A stretch of DNA of 64,000 nt from Druceiella hillmani (lineage: Eukaryota > Arthropoda > Insecta > Lepidoptera > Hepialidae). The position numbers were made by a program, and so were the translations under genes. The first letter of the stretch is position 1. Each line of letters starts with the position of its first letter. This document shows, in pieces, positions 13,685 to 24,891 of this stretch. The stretch is from the NCBI GenBank assembly GCA_039881145.1, contig JAYKKI010000015.1:23615501-23679500 (forward strand). Reading direction: 5' to 3'. The notes beneath the pieces are model-generated. The model ran no database searches, was not told the origin of the DNA, and saw nothing but the letters and a program-made list of their open reading frames with translations.

Positions 13685-13685
13685 A

Positions 13686-13747
<62 letters not shown>

Positions 13748-13750
13748 TTT
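13685..13750. repeat. (TA)n microsatellite ending in a T tract
   Basis: About 45 bases of TA repeats pass directly into about 20 T residues. The same (TA)n-T(n) arrangement appears at 34743 and 61469. Confidence 0.95.
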
Positions 13751-14454
13751 CAATCTAATTTCTTTGCCTACTTACTACACTATAGGCAATATTTTTCACC
13801 ACGAAAATTATTAATATTTGTATGATGATTAAACTTTGATTAGTCTTGCTTGTTAAACAAATAGTAAAATCAATGTTTAATATCATGATTTCAGGAAAAT
13901 AACAATCTCGCAATTACACTTACTAAATTAAAACAATAATTAAAAACTGTTTACAAACCATTTCTTGTGTAGTCAACAACCCTGAAATGAAGAAGGAAAG
14001 GACAAAGCTCCATCTGTTATGTAGAAGATATATACCTCTTACCAGCAAGGTTGCTTTTGACAGCACTGATTTATAAACGGGTTTAGGGGCCTTCTATATC
14101 GCATGTTCCAAATTATTTGTAAGTGGTTACTAAATTAAGGCAAAAACATATGCTTAGATTCCAAAACTATCACAAATAAGAGTCAGTGTTTGTCAAAGAG
14201 CTTGCTGAATAATATGTAGATAAACATTTACGATAGCAAGAATATATTACTTGATCGAATTGTTGACAAAAATATATTAAATAAGTTTTGGAAGATACTG
14301 AAATAAATGTTGCATAAATAATGTTAGATCACAATAGGTGAAAACAGAAAAATCGCATAAAATTAACAAACGATACCTCTATATACGCAGTTATTTAGTG
14401 TCATAGAAAGCGGTAACATTTATCTATCCCAACATAGCAATCAAGAAGAATAAT
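13751..14454. other. No recognisable content
   Basis: AT-rich sequence with no motif that I can assign. Part may be the unreadable 5' portion of the mariner relic that follows. Confidence 0.4.
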
Positions 14455-14770
14455 AAAAACTATTCTATGAGAGTCAAACTGCATCGCCTAATTCAGAACA
14501 AAAGACAATGCATAATGCTGCTTCACGACAATGGAATCGCTCGCGGATTGCTCACGAAATCGGACATCATTTAAACATTTGTCTGTAAACACTTGAATCA
14601 TCTACGGTAACTTTGCATTTAGTAACAATCGACTCTTCAACGATGATGATGACGCTGAAGCAGCTATGCAACTATGGTTTTCATCACTGACAGCGCCATT
14701 CCATGAAGTAGTAATAGAAAAGCTGGTCTGGTAGTACGATCAATATCTTGATAAAGACGGAAATTATTGA
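14455..14770 (+). pseudogene. mariner-family transposase relic (C-terminal half)
   Basis: A frame starting near 14455 reads through ...KLHRLIQNKRQCIMLLHDNG, which matches the mariner block around the second catalytic aspartate (typically 'LxHDNARPH'). After a stop near 14564 and a frame change, the frame from 14636 reads FNDDDDAEAAMQLWFSS and then EKLVW-stop-YDQYLDKDGNY. This corresponds to the family's C-terminal 'F.S.EEV...W...DFY..GI.KLV.RYDKCL...GDYVE'. Stops and the frameshift make it non-functional. The N-terminal DNA-binding half is not recognisable and I found no terminal inverted repeats. Mariner transposases cut and paste DNA at TA sites using a DD(34)D active site; that is known for the family and not testable here. 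Confidence 0.75.
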
Positions 14771-15916
14771 TTGTTGAAATTCAAGTAGGAATAACACTGT
14801 TTCAAAATATTTTTTCTAGGATTTTCAAAACCAAAATGGTTTTTAATTTACGAATTCGATAAAATCTACACTTATTTTCTTAGTGAATTTTTTTTGTGAC
14901 AATTCCTATCCAGTCGCTGTTAGCCTTCAAAATAGGATTTGAATATCTGTATTGCCGCCTATTAGCTAAACGTCCATAAGTAACACATCTCTTAGACTAA
15001 GTCTCAACGGATTTTGTGATAGAGAATAAATTGGAAAAATAGTAATGATTTTTTTATAACTTTTATAGGAAATTTACATTTTTATTAAATTATTAATTTG
15101 CGGTAAAATGCTAACAAGCACATGTCGTTTAAAAAAAACCATTTCCACATTTATTTTAAATTTGTTTTTCTCACTTTCGATTTCTAATAATAATATTATT
15201 TTCAAGTTAGTAATTATGATAACTCTGTAATTTTTTTTATTCCCAAGAGGGTACTAATTCGTACCTTCTTAGTAAAAGTTTTAAGCATTACTCGGTTACA
15301 TTGTTTAAAAACCTATAATTATTTGAGAGAAACCTAATTTCAGTCGTTAGTTAATTACATTTAGGAGATTTTTTTGGTCAAATCAGTTTTCAAAGTTAAT
15401 AAATATTTTTATTTTTAGGTAAATTTATAAATATTTACGTGTTATTTCCAGTTTTAATTTAATAAAGCTTGATTTCAAGATCTTGATTTCGTAAATCTGC
15501 CCATTATCAAAAAATTAAGTATTAGCTTAGGATTAATGTATCTTCATTAAATATTTCTAAAAAATGGAATGAAATTATATACAAAAATAGACTTCTTACA
15601 AAAAATAGTATTGAGATGATATTACTATTTCATACAATAGCTTGGAGCTATAAAAAAATTCAAACTGTCACAATGTCAAGTAATGGCAGTGCTAAAAACT
15701 AACTGAAAACGTTTTTACAGTATTACATTCTAATACGTATGTGGTTATAAATTTGGCCTACCCGTGGAGAACGCTGTAGTATCAAGGGTTGGCTGGCGTT
15801 GAAAGCAATGTGTTTAGATAGGTTCAAGGGGTGAATTTATGTCGCTCCCCTTGATATTTACGAGGATGTGATGGGGAAATTTTGTTTATCGTGTCTACTC
15901 CATCTGTATATTGATC

Positions 15917-16267
15917 TTATTGAATACATGCTGAATTATTCAGATATTCCCTATGCAAAAAAAAGTTTATCCTATTCATAAAGAACCTGCTTAATTTGTC
16001 CACTTTATCAAGGAAAGTGTCGGCTAAATAAAGGAGGGTGTAATAAAAAATAATTAGCAGGTCTTCAGAACGAACACTCCCAACACCACTGACCATTCGT
16101 GAGAAATAACAGTGCCAATAATAAATTGTAGGGTAAATTTGACCGAGCACCACGTCAAATAGATTAAATGTAATGTACATAAATTTTGTTGTCATTACCT
16201 GGATTTTAATGCAAGCAAATGCAGTAACTTTCGTCGAATTAAAGGCATTTAATAATAAAAATTGCAC
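15917..16267 (-). other. Unassigned 116-codon open frame
   Basis: The frame runs from an ATG at 16267 to a stop. The product is hydrophobic and aromatic in the middle (IYPTIYYWHCYF, LLIIFYYTLLYLADTFL), with two stretches that could cross a membrane. I recognise no family and see no obvious splice sites or codon bias that would support a gene. A frame of this length can arise by chance in a 64-kb AT-rich window, although it is the longest one not explained by a transposon. Confidence 0.15.
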
Positions 16268-17417
16268 TGACCTACTAGTGAACGGATTTCGGATACATAG
16301 TATTAATTGAGGAATTTAAGAAAAGAAGAAACGTTCAAATAGGACGTGATTGCATAAAGAGAAGCATCTATACTAAAATTATATTCCGCCATAGAAACTT
16401 TTCCCATTTTTGATAATTAACGCAATATATATATTTTACTGAACGATATATCTTAAATTTGATCGACACTTTTAATATGGACAAGAGTTATAACCGATAT
16501 ACAGAAGAAATTTAATTTCTTTCACATTATCATCGCTACTAAAATATAAAATTGTACATACTTCAGAAAAAACTTGTTATAAAATATTATCGTGGACTAG
16601 AAGATACTTTTAAACCTGATATTATGAATCATTCAACTGTAAACGTAATGATTACACCAAGCATTTCGTATTTATATTGAGTTTCAAATTTCGAACATGT
16701 TTAAGGCAACCTCGTAATCATCTCGGAAACTTTTCTAATATTGTTAAAATTATCTTTAATTAAACTGGAGTTGATTAACTATTTCATAAATGATTTAGTC
16801 TGAAAGCCCTTGTCTATCGTCTCACCGATTTAGATTCCCTATGCAATAGTTTATAATGAAGAATTAGAAAATTTGAAAACGAAATCGGGTTAAATTAAGT
16901 TAATATTTTGGAAACTAATTATACTAATATAATAACTATATATATAATAACTATATTTTACCCTAATGTTATTCAGTTTATATGTATGGAGGAGAGTACA
17001 CATTTTATAGTATTTATTTTATTTTTATTAAAAAAAAGTTACTTAAACTTTTACAAAGTATTAGAAAGAAAAGTATAAACCATTTAAAAGAAAATAGTAC
17101 TAAAATTGTGAATATGTTGAAGATTAGGGAACGGAAAGATAGAGCTGAAAGGTAAAGAATTTTACAAAAATTAAAATATAATTAAGTATCCATCGCTCAT
17201 TAAAGCTACCGCTAAAAAAATCTGTGTCAACCTAACTACGTTGGCGTCTACATTAGATGGTGCTTTGCCGCATATAAACACAGTATACTTAAAAGTACAG
17301 TTATGGTTAGTATATGGTACCAGAAGGATCTGAATGGAAGATGGACCATGTTCATTAAAACCTAATACAATGAATCATTAATTTGGGCCTGAAAATTTAT
17401 TAAAAATGATTTTTTTC

Positions 17418-17492
17418 TATAACACCGGATGTGGCTCTGCTTGTGGATGCAGGAAAAGATTTAGAAGAAGTAAAAAGAAGAGAAAGAAGTAA
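17418..17492 (+). pseudogene. Possible Cys-rich transposon-type relic
   Basis: The plus-strand frame reads YNTGCGSACGCRKRFRRS and then a lysine-rich tail to a stop. The CGxxCGCRK pattern resembles a cysteine-rich C-terminal tail found in several uncharacterised insect element proteins. The match is short and could be chance. Confidence 0.2.
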
Positions 17493-19149
17493 AGAGTAAG
17501 TTGCATTAATGCTTCGTCGACAACGTCTATAAATGAAATCGATAAAGGAGTTGAAGAAAATACTACTTCTGATTAATTTCTCAGCTAGCATTATAAATAG
17601 TTTTCGTTATTTTTTTTTTGTATTCTACTAATCATTAAAGACTATTTTCTTTAGTACAAAGTCGTAATATTTTGTTATTTTAAACAACTTTACGTGTATA
17701 TATTAAAATCTAACAACAGACATATGTTATATGACGGACACCATTTTTTAATAATGGTTAAAAATATTTTTTTTGACGCAGATTTACAATTATTAACCAA
17801 AAAGAATTATAATTTAATTTTTCTCAAAAAATTGACTATATCAATTATTATATTAAGATTAATTTTTTGATAGGGTTCATTTTAAGAAAAGGTAATTTAT
17901 TTGTATTGAAAATACTGATAGACCGGTAATTTGGAAAAAATAAATCTTTAGTTTATGATTATAAGAATTAAACAAAAAAAACATTTGCGCAAGACAAAGT
18001 TTTTAATTCCTTTTTATAGACAAAAACCTTATGCTATATATATGTTTCGGGTACTAATGTTTTATTAAATATTCATATTTTTCATTTTGAATTGCCCAGT
18101 TGATTAAGTATGCAGTTGCGATACGTGGTGTCATTATTGGGGTAATCCTGGAATCGACCTCTTCTGTATCTGCTTCGTTCGTGGGTTTGTTCATTTAACT
18201 CTCGTAAATAAATGTTTACGCTCAAGCTATGGTAAGAAGGCGCTATAATTTTACAATATCATAACTCTTCTACGTTTTGAAATCTACATCCTCTAGAAAT
18301 TCAATTAAACTGACCATACAAAAATACGTAGATATCTCTATTAAACCAAGCTGAGTTTTAAAAGTGGTCAATTGGGTGCTTATCTAGTAGCCCAAACCAA
18401 ATAGTAACCAAATATCGTTATTGGCAATTGGAATCATAATATCAAAAATGAAATTATTTTTTATTTCCTCCTTACTTTTCAAAATTTTCTGAAAAAACTA
18501 ATATTTTTTTCTAATAATCTTATGGTTGCAAAATGTTAATGATACGGTATGTATGAATAACATTCCTACCCCCGGAGTGTGTAATTAATCTCAGATTTTG
18601 GGACTTCGGTTCGATGTGTTACTACGTTAACATTTGTCGATGGGTCTCTTTCATTATGAACTCTTAAGACCATTCGATGGTCAGGGAGCTGATTGGATTG
18701 ATGCTCACCTCTACGTTCTACATATGCTCTATACAGTCTTGCCACTTCTGAATTGCTGCATCTCGTTTAACTAGAATACTAATACTTTTCTATATATTTC
18801 CTTGATAATATCATTGAACTGCTTTACGTTTCGATATTTTTGCTAAGAAAAGGATGTATATAAATGTGAAAAAAAAAACATTAATCCGTTCAATAATATT
18901 AATCTAACATAGATGTTCAAGTTGCGTATAACACTACAGCATAGTTATAAATTTCTAAGTTAGGAAAAAATAAAAAAATCATTGAAGAAAATAGGCCTTA
19001 AATCTAATGTGACCCTAAGTGCAGGAATTGGCAGACAACTGAATAAGTATTCGGACTAGTTTGACAAGTAGTAATACTTTAAAAAGAGTTATACTTACGT
19101 CATGTTACCATGTTGTCACTTATACTATTAAGAAACTACTTCTATTATT

Positions 19150-19221
19150 AAAGAAAATTACAATCAAATGTAATCTGTATTCATTATAGAATACAGATTA
19201 CACTTGAATACAATTTTCCTT
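19150..19221. repeat. 72-nt imperfect hairpin
   Basis: Bases 19150-19182 pair with 19189-19221 around a 6-nt loop. The innermost 14 bp are perfect and the outer part has about five mismatches. Size and shape resemble a pre-miRNA, but without expression or conservation data a decayed MITE or local inversion is equally possible. Confidence 0.6.
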
Positions 19222-19647
19222 AATTTCTATTTCTTCAATTAGCCTTAAAAATTATAATTTTTTACTTATCACATTTTGAGTCCATTTTTAGGACTATTCC
19301 ATAAAAATAGCAATGTCAAGTATCTCATATTTGAAAAGCTGATGAAATAAGATAGTTTTTGAAGTAGGTTCTGAAAAACAGAATAATCGAACATTTTTTT
19401 AAAGTACTCTCAAAAATTTAATTTAAGATTTGGTTTTCTGGAGATCTCTTTTTTTTGTTAATTTTTTGGCGCCGTGTTAAACTTCATATCAGAAATGGTT
19501 CTATTTTGGGAATAAGGTCTATTTGAATAAAAAAGTCAAGTTTGGATAAAAAATATTCACATCACGAAAAGAAACGATTTCTCTTCAATTCGAGTTCGAC
19601 TAAAAAAAATTTGTAACCCGGAAAGTTTTAAGAATCGCCCAACGTAC

Positions 19648-19650
<3 letters not shown>
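19222..19650. other. No recognisable content
   Basis: AT-rich unique sequence; nothing assigned. Confidence 0.5.

Positions 19651-19698
<48 letters not shown>
19651..19698. repeat. (TA)n microsatellite
   Basis: Uninterrupted TA dinucleotides for about 45 bases. Confidence 0.95.
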
Positions 19699-19700
<2 letters not shown>

Positions 19701-20199
19701 GGTTTCCACTGCTTCTATCTGTCCAAAAGGACGGTGAAATTGATTCTAAAATACATTATTAATTTTAGCGTAATTTCTACACTTCGCACACCGAAAATAA
19801 TATTTAGTTCAAAATTCAACCAAAGTAATTGTAGAAAATATTGTTATTGTCCTATACTGATTTCAGATATATGCAAGTTATCAAGGTTCAAAAACCATTT
19901 ACATCTAAACATAACATTTTCACAAAAATTTCCTTACACACCAAAATTCTTCTCGAAGTATGCTTCTGCAAGCATATACTTCTAAGTTTTTAATGCTAAT
20001 CGGATAATGATAATACACTAATTTAATAATATAATATTTAAGCAAAAATTTAATAACATTCCCGTCAATTAAATTATTTTCATAACCGTTAGAGACGATT
20101 TAAATATTTATTTTAATGGATTTATTTATAATATTGTGTTAATATTATAGATTTATGCAATGTTCATAATTTGTTTATAATTACCTAACTATAGAAATA
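19699..20199. other. No recognisable content
   Basis: The open frame 19734-19985 (83 codons, +) has no recognisable motif. Faint similarity to the sequence beyond 27220 suggests the large palindrome may fade out rather than stop sharply at 20200. Confidence 0.45.
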
Positions 20200-20737
20200 T
20201 AAACATGTCTAGAGACAAATGCTTGACATATTCGTTGGAGTATCGATAACATTAGGCATTATGCTATGCGAGTAAAGCAAAGTCGCTATCTCTACGTGTT
20301 TGTTCGTATCGCGTATGTGAAGATTTGTGACTGAATAATGTCTGGCTTACGATTGAAATGAACTGTCGCCTGGCAAAAGCTAAATGTTAGACGAAATGTA
20401 TCATAGTCTGTATTTTTGAAGCTTCCATCTTGCTCTTAAAGCGAGGATCAAGTTTCCTTTTGTATTTGATGGGTTGTCTGCGGGTCACGAAAATAGTATT
20501 TTTAAGTCCTAATGCGTTATTTTGTACTATTGAGAACTAATTCTATTTTACAATTTACAATTAAATACTAAGTGATTTTTTCAAGTAGCTTGTTTTAACT
20601 TTGTTAGTCAAACATGCCACAATTTATAGATTACGTTACAAAAGTATTAGGTTTTTCGTATAAAGTACATTAATAATAATTAAAGTTAAAAATTTAATTC
20701 AAATTGTTTTAGTATATTTGACACCATAAAAGTTTCA

Positions 20738-20946
20738 TCACAATACTGCTCGTGCCAAAATAAATTTGTAATTTTATACTAAAAATACTGTAAAAATAAA
20801 TATTTAAACATACTATAATTTTGTATTCGCTTATTACTTGCAACTCTTTTCTGAATTTTTCTTTTCTAATAGATTTATGTTTTTCTAATTTTTATAGTAT
20901 TTTTGGTGTAAAATTACAAATAAATTTTGGCACTTGCAATATTGTG
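20738..20946. repeat. Nested inverted repeat inside left palindrome arm
   Basis: Sequence from 20738 ('atcacaatact', then 'gtgccaaaataaatttgtaa' at 20752) pairs with 20895-20946, with a spacer of roughly 100 bases. The same structure is present, further diverged, in the right arm (about 26480-26690). It resembles a small foldback or MITE that was present before the large duplication. Confidence 0.75.
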
Positions 20947-22515
20947 ATTATTATCATATAAATGAAAACTATAAATTTGCATAAATTATTTAGGTACCGA
21001 CATTATTTTTAATGTACTGGTTCTTCCTGGTAAGACAAAATGTAATTTTACGTTACTTTTCATTTTTTTTCATATTTCTGTTGCGAAGAGTTTCGCCTTT
21101 TGTTTTTTTCTATTATTCACTGTAATTTAAAGAAACCTAACCATATATTTTACTAATACAATTTTATTATAAATAATTGAAAATATTTTATTACATTCAG
21201 GTCTGTTTTTAAAATAAAACTAATGTTGACTTCTCAGACGAGATTTTACTTTAATCAAATTGAGAACTTAGTTTGCTCTCATTGGGACCTTATTATTATT
21301 TAACTTTTCCCAATATTTGAAAATTAAATGTCCACAAGTATTAAGAAATAATGATTATTTTACTAATTTATTAATGTAGAAAATTCGTCATATATTTTCT
21401 CATGAAAGTAATTACTTTATTCCTATTAGAAATAAAAATTCTTATGAAGATTCTGATTTAAAGATAAAACTTATTTTTAAATATTATACGTCACGGGAAA
21501 TTAATAACTGAAAGGTAGCCATATCTTATTAAATCGAATACAATATTTACTTATATATTTTCGTGTAACAGATCATCTACCCTCATTAATTTTTTTCAAA
21601 ATTACTAAGGACTACCCCCTTCAAATTCTAATATAATTTTAAATGTAAAATAAAAGTTTTGACATATTTTTCACATAATTGACTGCAATATTTTAATAAA
21701 AATTCCTAACATTTAATTAATATTTATGTTTTCATATGTGACGAAGCTAAATATGTCATTTAAACTAGATACGAGATAATAAAATTGACTTCTTACCTAG
21801 TTTCTAATAGATTATTACGCTCTATTTTATTTTTATTTTGTGTGTTTTGAATAACGACGATTTTAAATAATATTCCATTAATGGTATCTCACTCCTAATT
21901 CATATTATAAATGTAACGTCTAAATAACTCAACCCTCTCTCTCACTCTCTCTATGAAATTAATTGTATAGGAGTGGCCTGTATCATGGAGAAAAATATAT
22001 AATGCTTTTTTTTCGAATTGTACTTCATTTTCCTTTTAAAAACATTTTCCCTCTAAGGATAAGAGCAGGAATGTATGTTACTACGTATATTTACGTGATA
22101 AGAAATAATATTGTGTTAATTTATGTAATTCTAGTAAGCTAGGTATAGCAATACACAGAATTCAATCCAAGTATGAATATATTATTATTAACGCAATATA
22201 TATTATTGCGGGGACGATTTGGTTAAAAAATTATTGAAATGTATATGTAACGCCACGACAAATGCAGAAAGAATGAGGGATGTGTCCTTAAGTTCGATTG
22301 AAGCCGGGTAATGATGGTTAGTACCATAATATAATAATAAAACTGTTCATCTTTAAGGCCCAAATGTCAAAATTAATTGTCGGAATAAATATTAAAAAAA
22401 TTACACAATACGTTCCGGTCTCTTACGCAATTACAAATAAGGGAAGAAAACCATCCGAATATTCAACCTTAAATATTTATTAAAGATTTATCAAAACCAA
22501 TACAGTCCAGCATAA

Positions 22516-22580
<65 letters not shown>
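22516..22580. repeat. (TA)n microsatellite in left arm
   Basis: The tract is broken once by a TG. Its mirror copy at 24835-24891 has its interruption nearer the other end, so the two tracts have drifted independently. Confidence 0.95.
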
Positions 22581-22582
<2 letters not shown>

Positions 22583-22599
22583 AATACAATACAACAAAA

Positions 22600-22790
22600 A
22601 GGAAATATACGATCTACCATTAACTCGAAAATCTTTGACCGTTGTACCGCTGTCGAGTCTTCGTAGGAGTATTAATCCACACCAGTTAATTCATTGTTGT
22701 TATATTCGGTAAACGACCCGTGTATTTCATAAGAAGGATTTCATGTTGTAGTCTGGTGGCAATTTTCCTTTGCCTGAACTTTTCAACATG
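22600..22790 (-). repeat. Repeat A fragment in left arm
   Basis: 'ctttgaccgttgtaccg' followed by 'agtattaatccacaccagtt' corresponds to repeat A copy 2 at 34437-34495, in the same orientation. It lies immediately after a (TA)n tract. Confidence 0.6.
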
Positions 22791-23410
22791 ACGTTATTTT
22801 TTTTTCAAACCTTTACACAAAAGTTAATAGAAGGAAGTTTACATACCGAGTATAACAAACTGAGGGAAAATATTGCTGCTTTGAGATTATATTATTCACG
22901 AAGATATAATAAAGGGATTATTAATTTATCGAGCCAATTTTTTTTCTAATAAACTGATTTATTCAGCACTTGTCGATTTAATATGGGTCATAAATTTATC
23001 AAGGAACCAAATTTTTTCAGTTTCATATAAGTGTATTCGAAAATGAATTTTAATATTGATATTATGTATTCAACGTATAAAAAATGTGGGTCCCATCTGC
23101 ATGTAAATGTAAAATTTATCTTTGATATTAAACGTCAATGGTATTTTAATGTATATATAAGGATCGAACAAAATTGCCTTCAGTGGTATAAGAGAGTTTA
23201 TTAATATAAATGGATATGGTAACCACAAATCGGCTAATAAATGTTTATCAAAACGTCAGATACCAATTATTAGTGCCTAAAACATGCTTAGCAGACCGCT
23301 TTTCTATTAAACTCTTTATCCACTCGGAAATCCTATTTAAGGTCCTTCATAAGCATAGCTATTACCAAAAACGTGGGTGACTTTTACTCTACATATTTTA
23401 TTAAGACATG

Positions 23411-23984
23411 ATATACTTTATTAAATGCATCGAAATATAGTATAACATTCTACATGTCATAATAGTAGTTTAATAACTAATAAACCTGCGATATAACTTC
23501 ACAAATGTATTTAATTTTTATATGTGAAATTTATAAAATAAATATTCAATTATATATGAACCATCGTTATCTATCGTCAGGGTCTGTGCAGCAACAAAAT
23601 TCCTTCTTCGTAGGTATTTTGGGCTTTTTATTGAAATATTTGATAAATTTTATTTTGAGCCAGCGTGCCTTTTTACATTTTTTGTTACGTAAATAATTAG
23701 AAACCACGGGTACAATTAATAGTCATGAGGGTCACGTCACACAACAAGGTAAAGCTAAAGCCAACTATTGGTATAAACCTATCATATCTGAGTTCCTGAG
23801 TTACTATTACATCAATAGTTGGCTAAATGCAACTATTAGTATAATAGGAACTCAGCAGCTCTATACACACATTGACCTCCTTTTGAAATTGAAGGAATGC
23901 TTTAGAAATCTTCTTCCATAAAGCATGGGTAATTATTATAATGCAGTATGACACCAATATAATGGCACTGCCAGATAACATGTT
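23411..23984. repeat. Palindrome spacer with its own small hairpin
   Basis: About 575 bases separate the arms and do not pair with each other overall. Inside, 23760-23830 ('gccaactattggtat', 'ctgagttcct') is imperfectly complementary to 23800-23865 ('caatagttggc', 'aggaactcag'), which forms a local hairpin close to the centre of symmetry. The open frames 23505-23696 (+) and 23823-24026 (-) have no recognisable product. Confidence 0.7.
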
Positions 23985-24639
23985 CTCGTGTGTCTTAACA
24001 AAATATGTAGAGTAAAAGTCACCCACGTTTTCTGTAATAGCTATGCTTATGAAGGAACCTTAAATAGGATTTCCGTGGATAAAGAGTTTAATAGAAAAGC
24101 GGTCTGCTAAGCATGTTTTAGGCACTAATAATTGGTATCTGACGTTTTCGTAAACATTCATTAGCCGATTTGTGGTTACCATATCCATTTATATAATTAA
24201 ACTCTCTTATACCACTGAAGGCAATTTTATTCGATCCTTATATATACATTAAAATACCATTGATGTTTAATATCAAAGATAAATTTTACATTTACATGCA
24301 GATGGGACCCACATTCTTTTATACGTTGAATACATAATATCAATATTAAAATTCATTTTCTAATACACTTATGTGAAACTGAAAAAAATTTGGATCCTTG
24401 ATAAATTTATGACCCATATTAAATCGACAAGTGCTGAAGCTTATGCTTGTAATAAATCAGTTTATTAGAAAAAAAAATTGGCTCGATAAATTAATAATCC
24501 CTTTATTATATCTTCGTGAATAATATAATCTCAAAGCAGCAATATTTTTCCTCAGTTTGTTATACTCGGTATGTAAACTTCCTTCTATTAACTTTTGTAT
24601 AAAGGTTTGAAAAAAAAATAACGTCATGTTGAAAAGTTC

Positions 24640-24800
24640 AGGAAAAGGAAAATTGCCACCAGACTACAACATGAAATCCTTCTTATGAAATACACGGGTC
24701 GTTTACCGAATATAACAACAATGGATTAACTGGGGTGGATTAATACTCCGACGAAGACTCGACAGCGGTACAACGGTCAAAGATATTCGAGTTAATGGTA
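24640..24800 (+). repeat. Repeat A fragment in right arm
   Basis: Mirror copy of 22600-22790; 'aactggggtggattaatact' near 24728 is the recognisable core. Confidence 0.6.
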
Positions 24801-24832
24801 GATCGTATATTTCCTTTTTGTTGTATTGTATT

Positions 24833-24834
<2 letters not shown>

Positions 24835-24891
<57 letters not shown>
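24835..24891. repeat. (TA)n microsatellite in right arm
   Basis: Mirror of the tract at 22516-22580. Confidence 0.95.

Larger units (their letters stand above)
14771..19149. other. Long AT-rich stretch, no supported gene
   Basis: The longest frame, 15917-16267 (-, 116 codons), is listed separately as doubtful. A short Cys-rich relic may lie at 17418-17492. Apart from these I see only AT-rich unique sequence. Confidence 0.5.
20200..23410 (+). repeat. Left arm of a 7-kb inverted duplication
   Basis: The arm is the reverse complement of 23985-27220. Long blocks match exactly, for example around 21241-21320 against 26085-26165, with scattered substitutions and small indels elsewhere. Embedded in it are a nested inverted repeat (20738-20946), a short (CT)n tract at 21931-21953, a (TA)n tract at 22516-22580 and a repeat A fragment at 22600-22790. 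No coding frame is conserved between arms. Confidence 0.95.

Noticed and set aside
23505..24026. Small open frames within the palindrome spacer
   Set aside because: No recognisable domain, no conservation to judge by, and length expected by chance.
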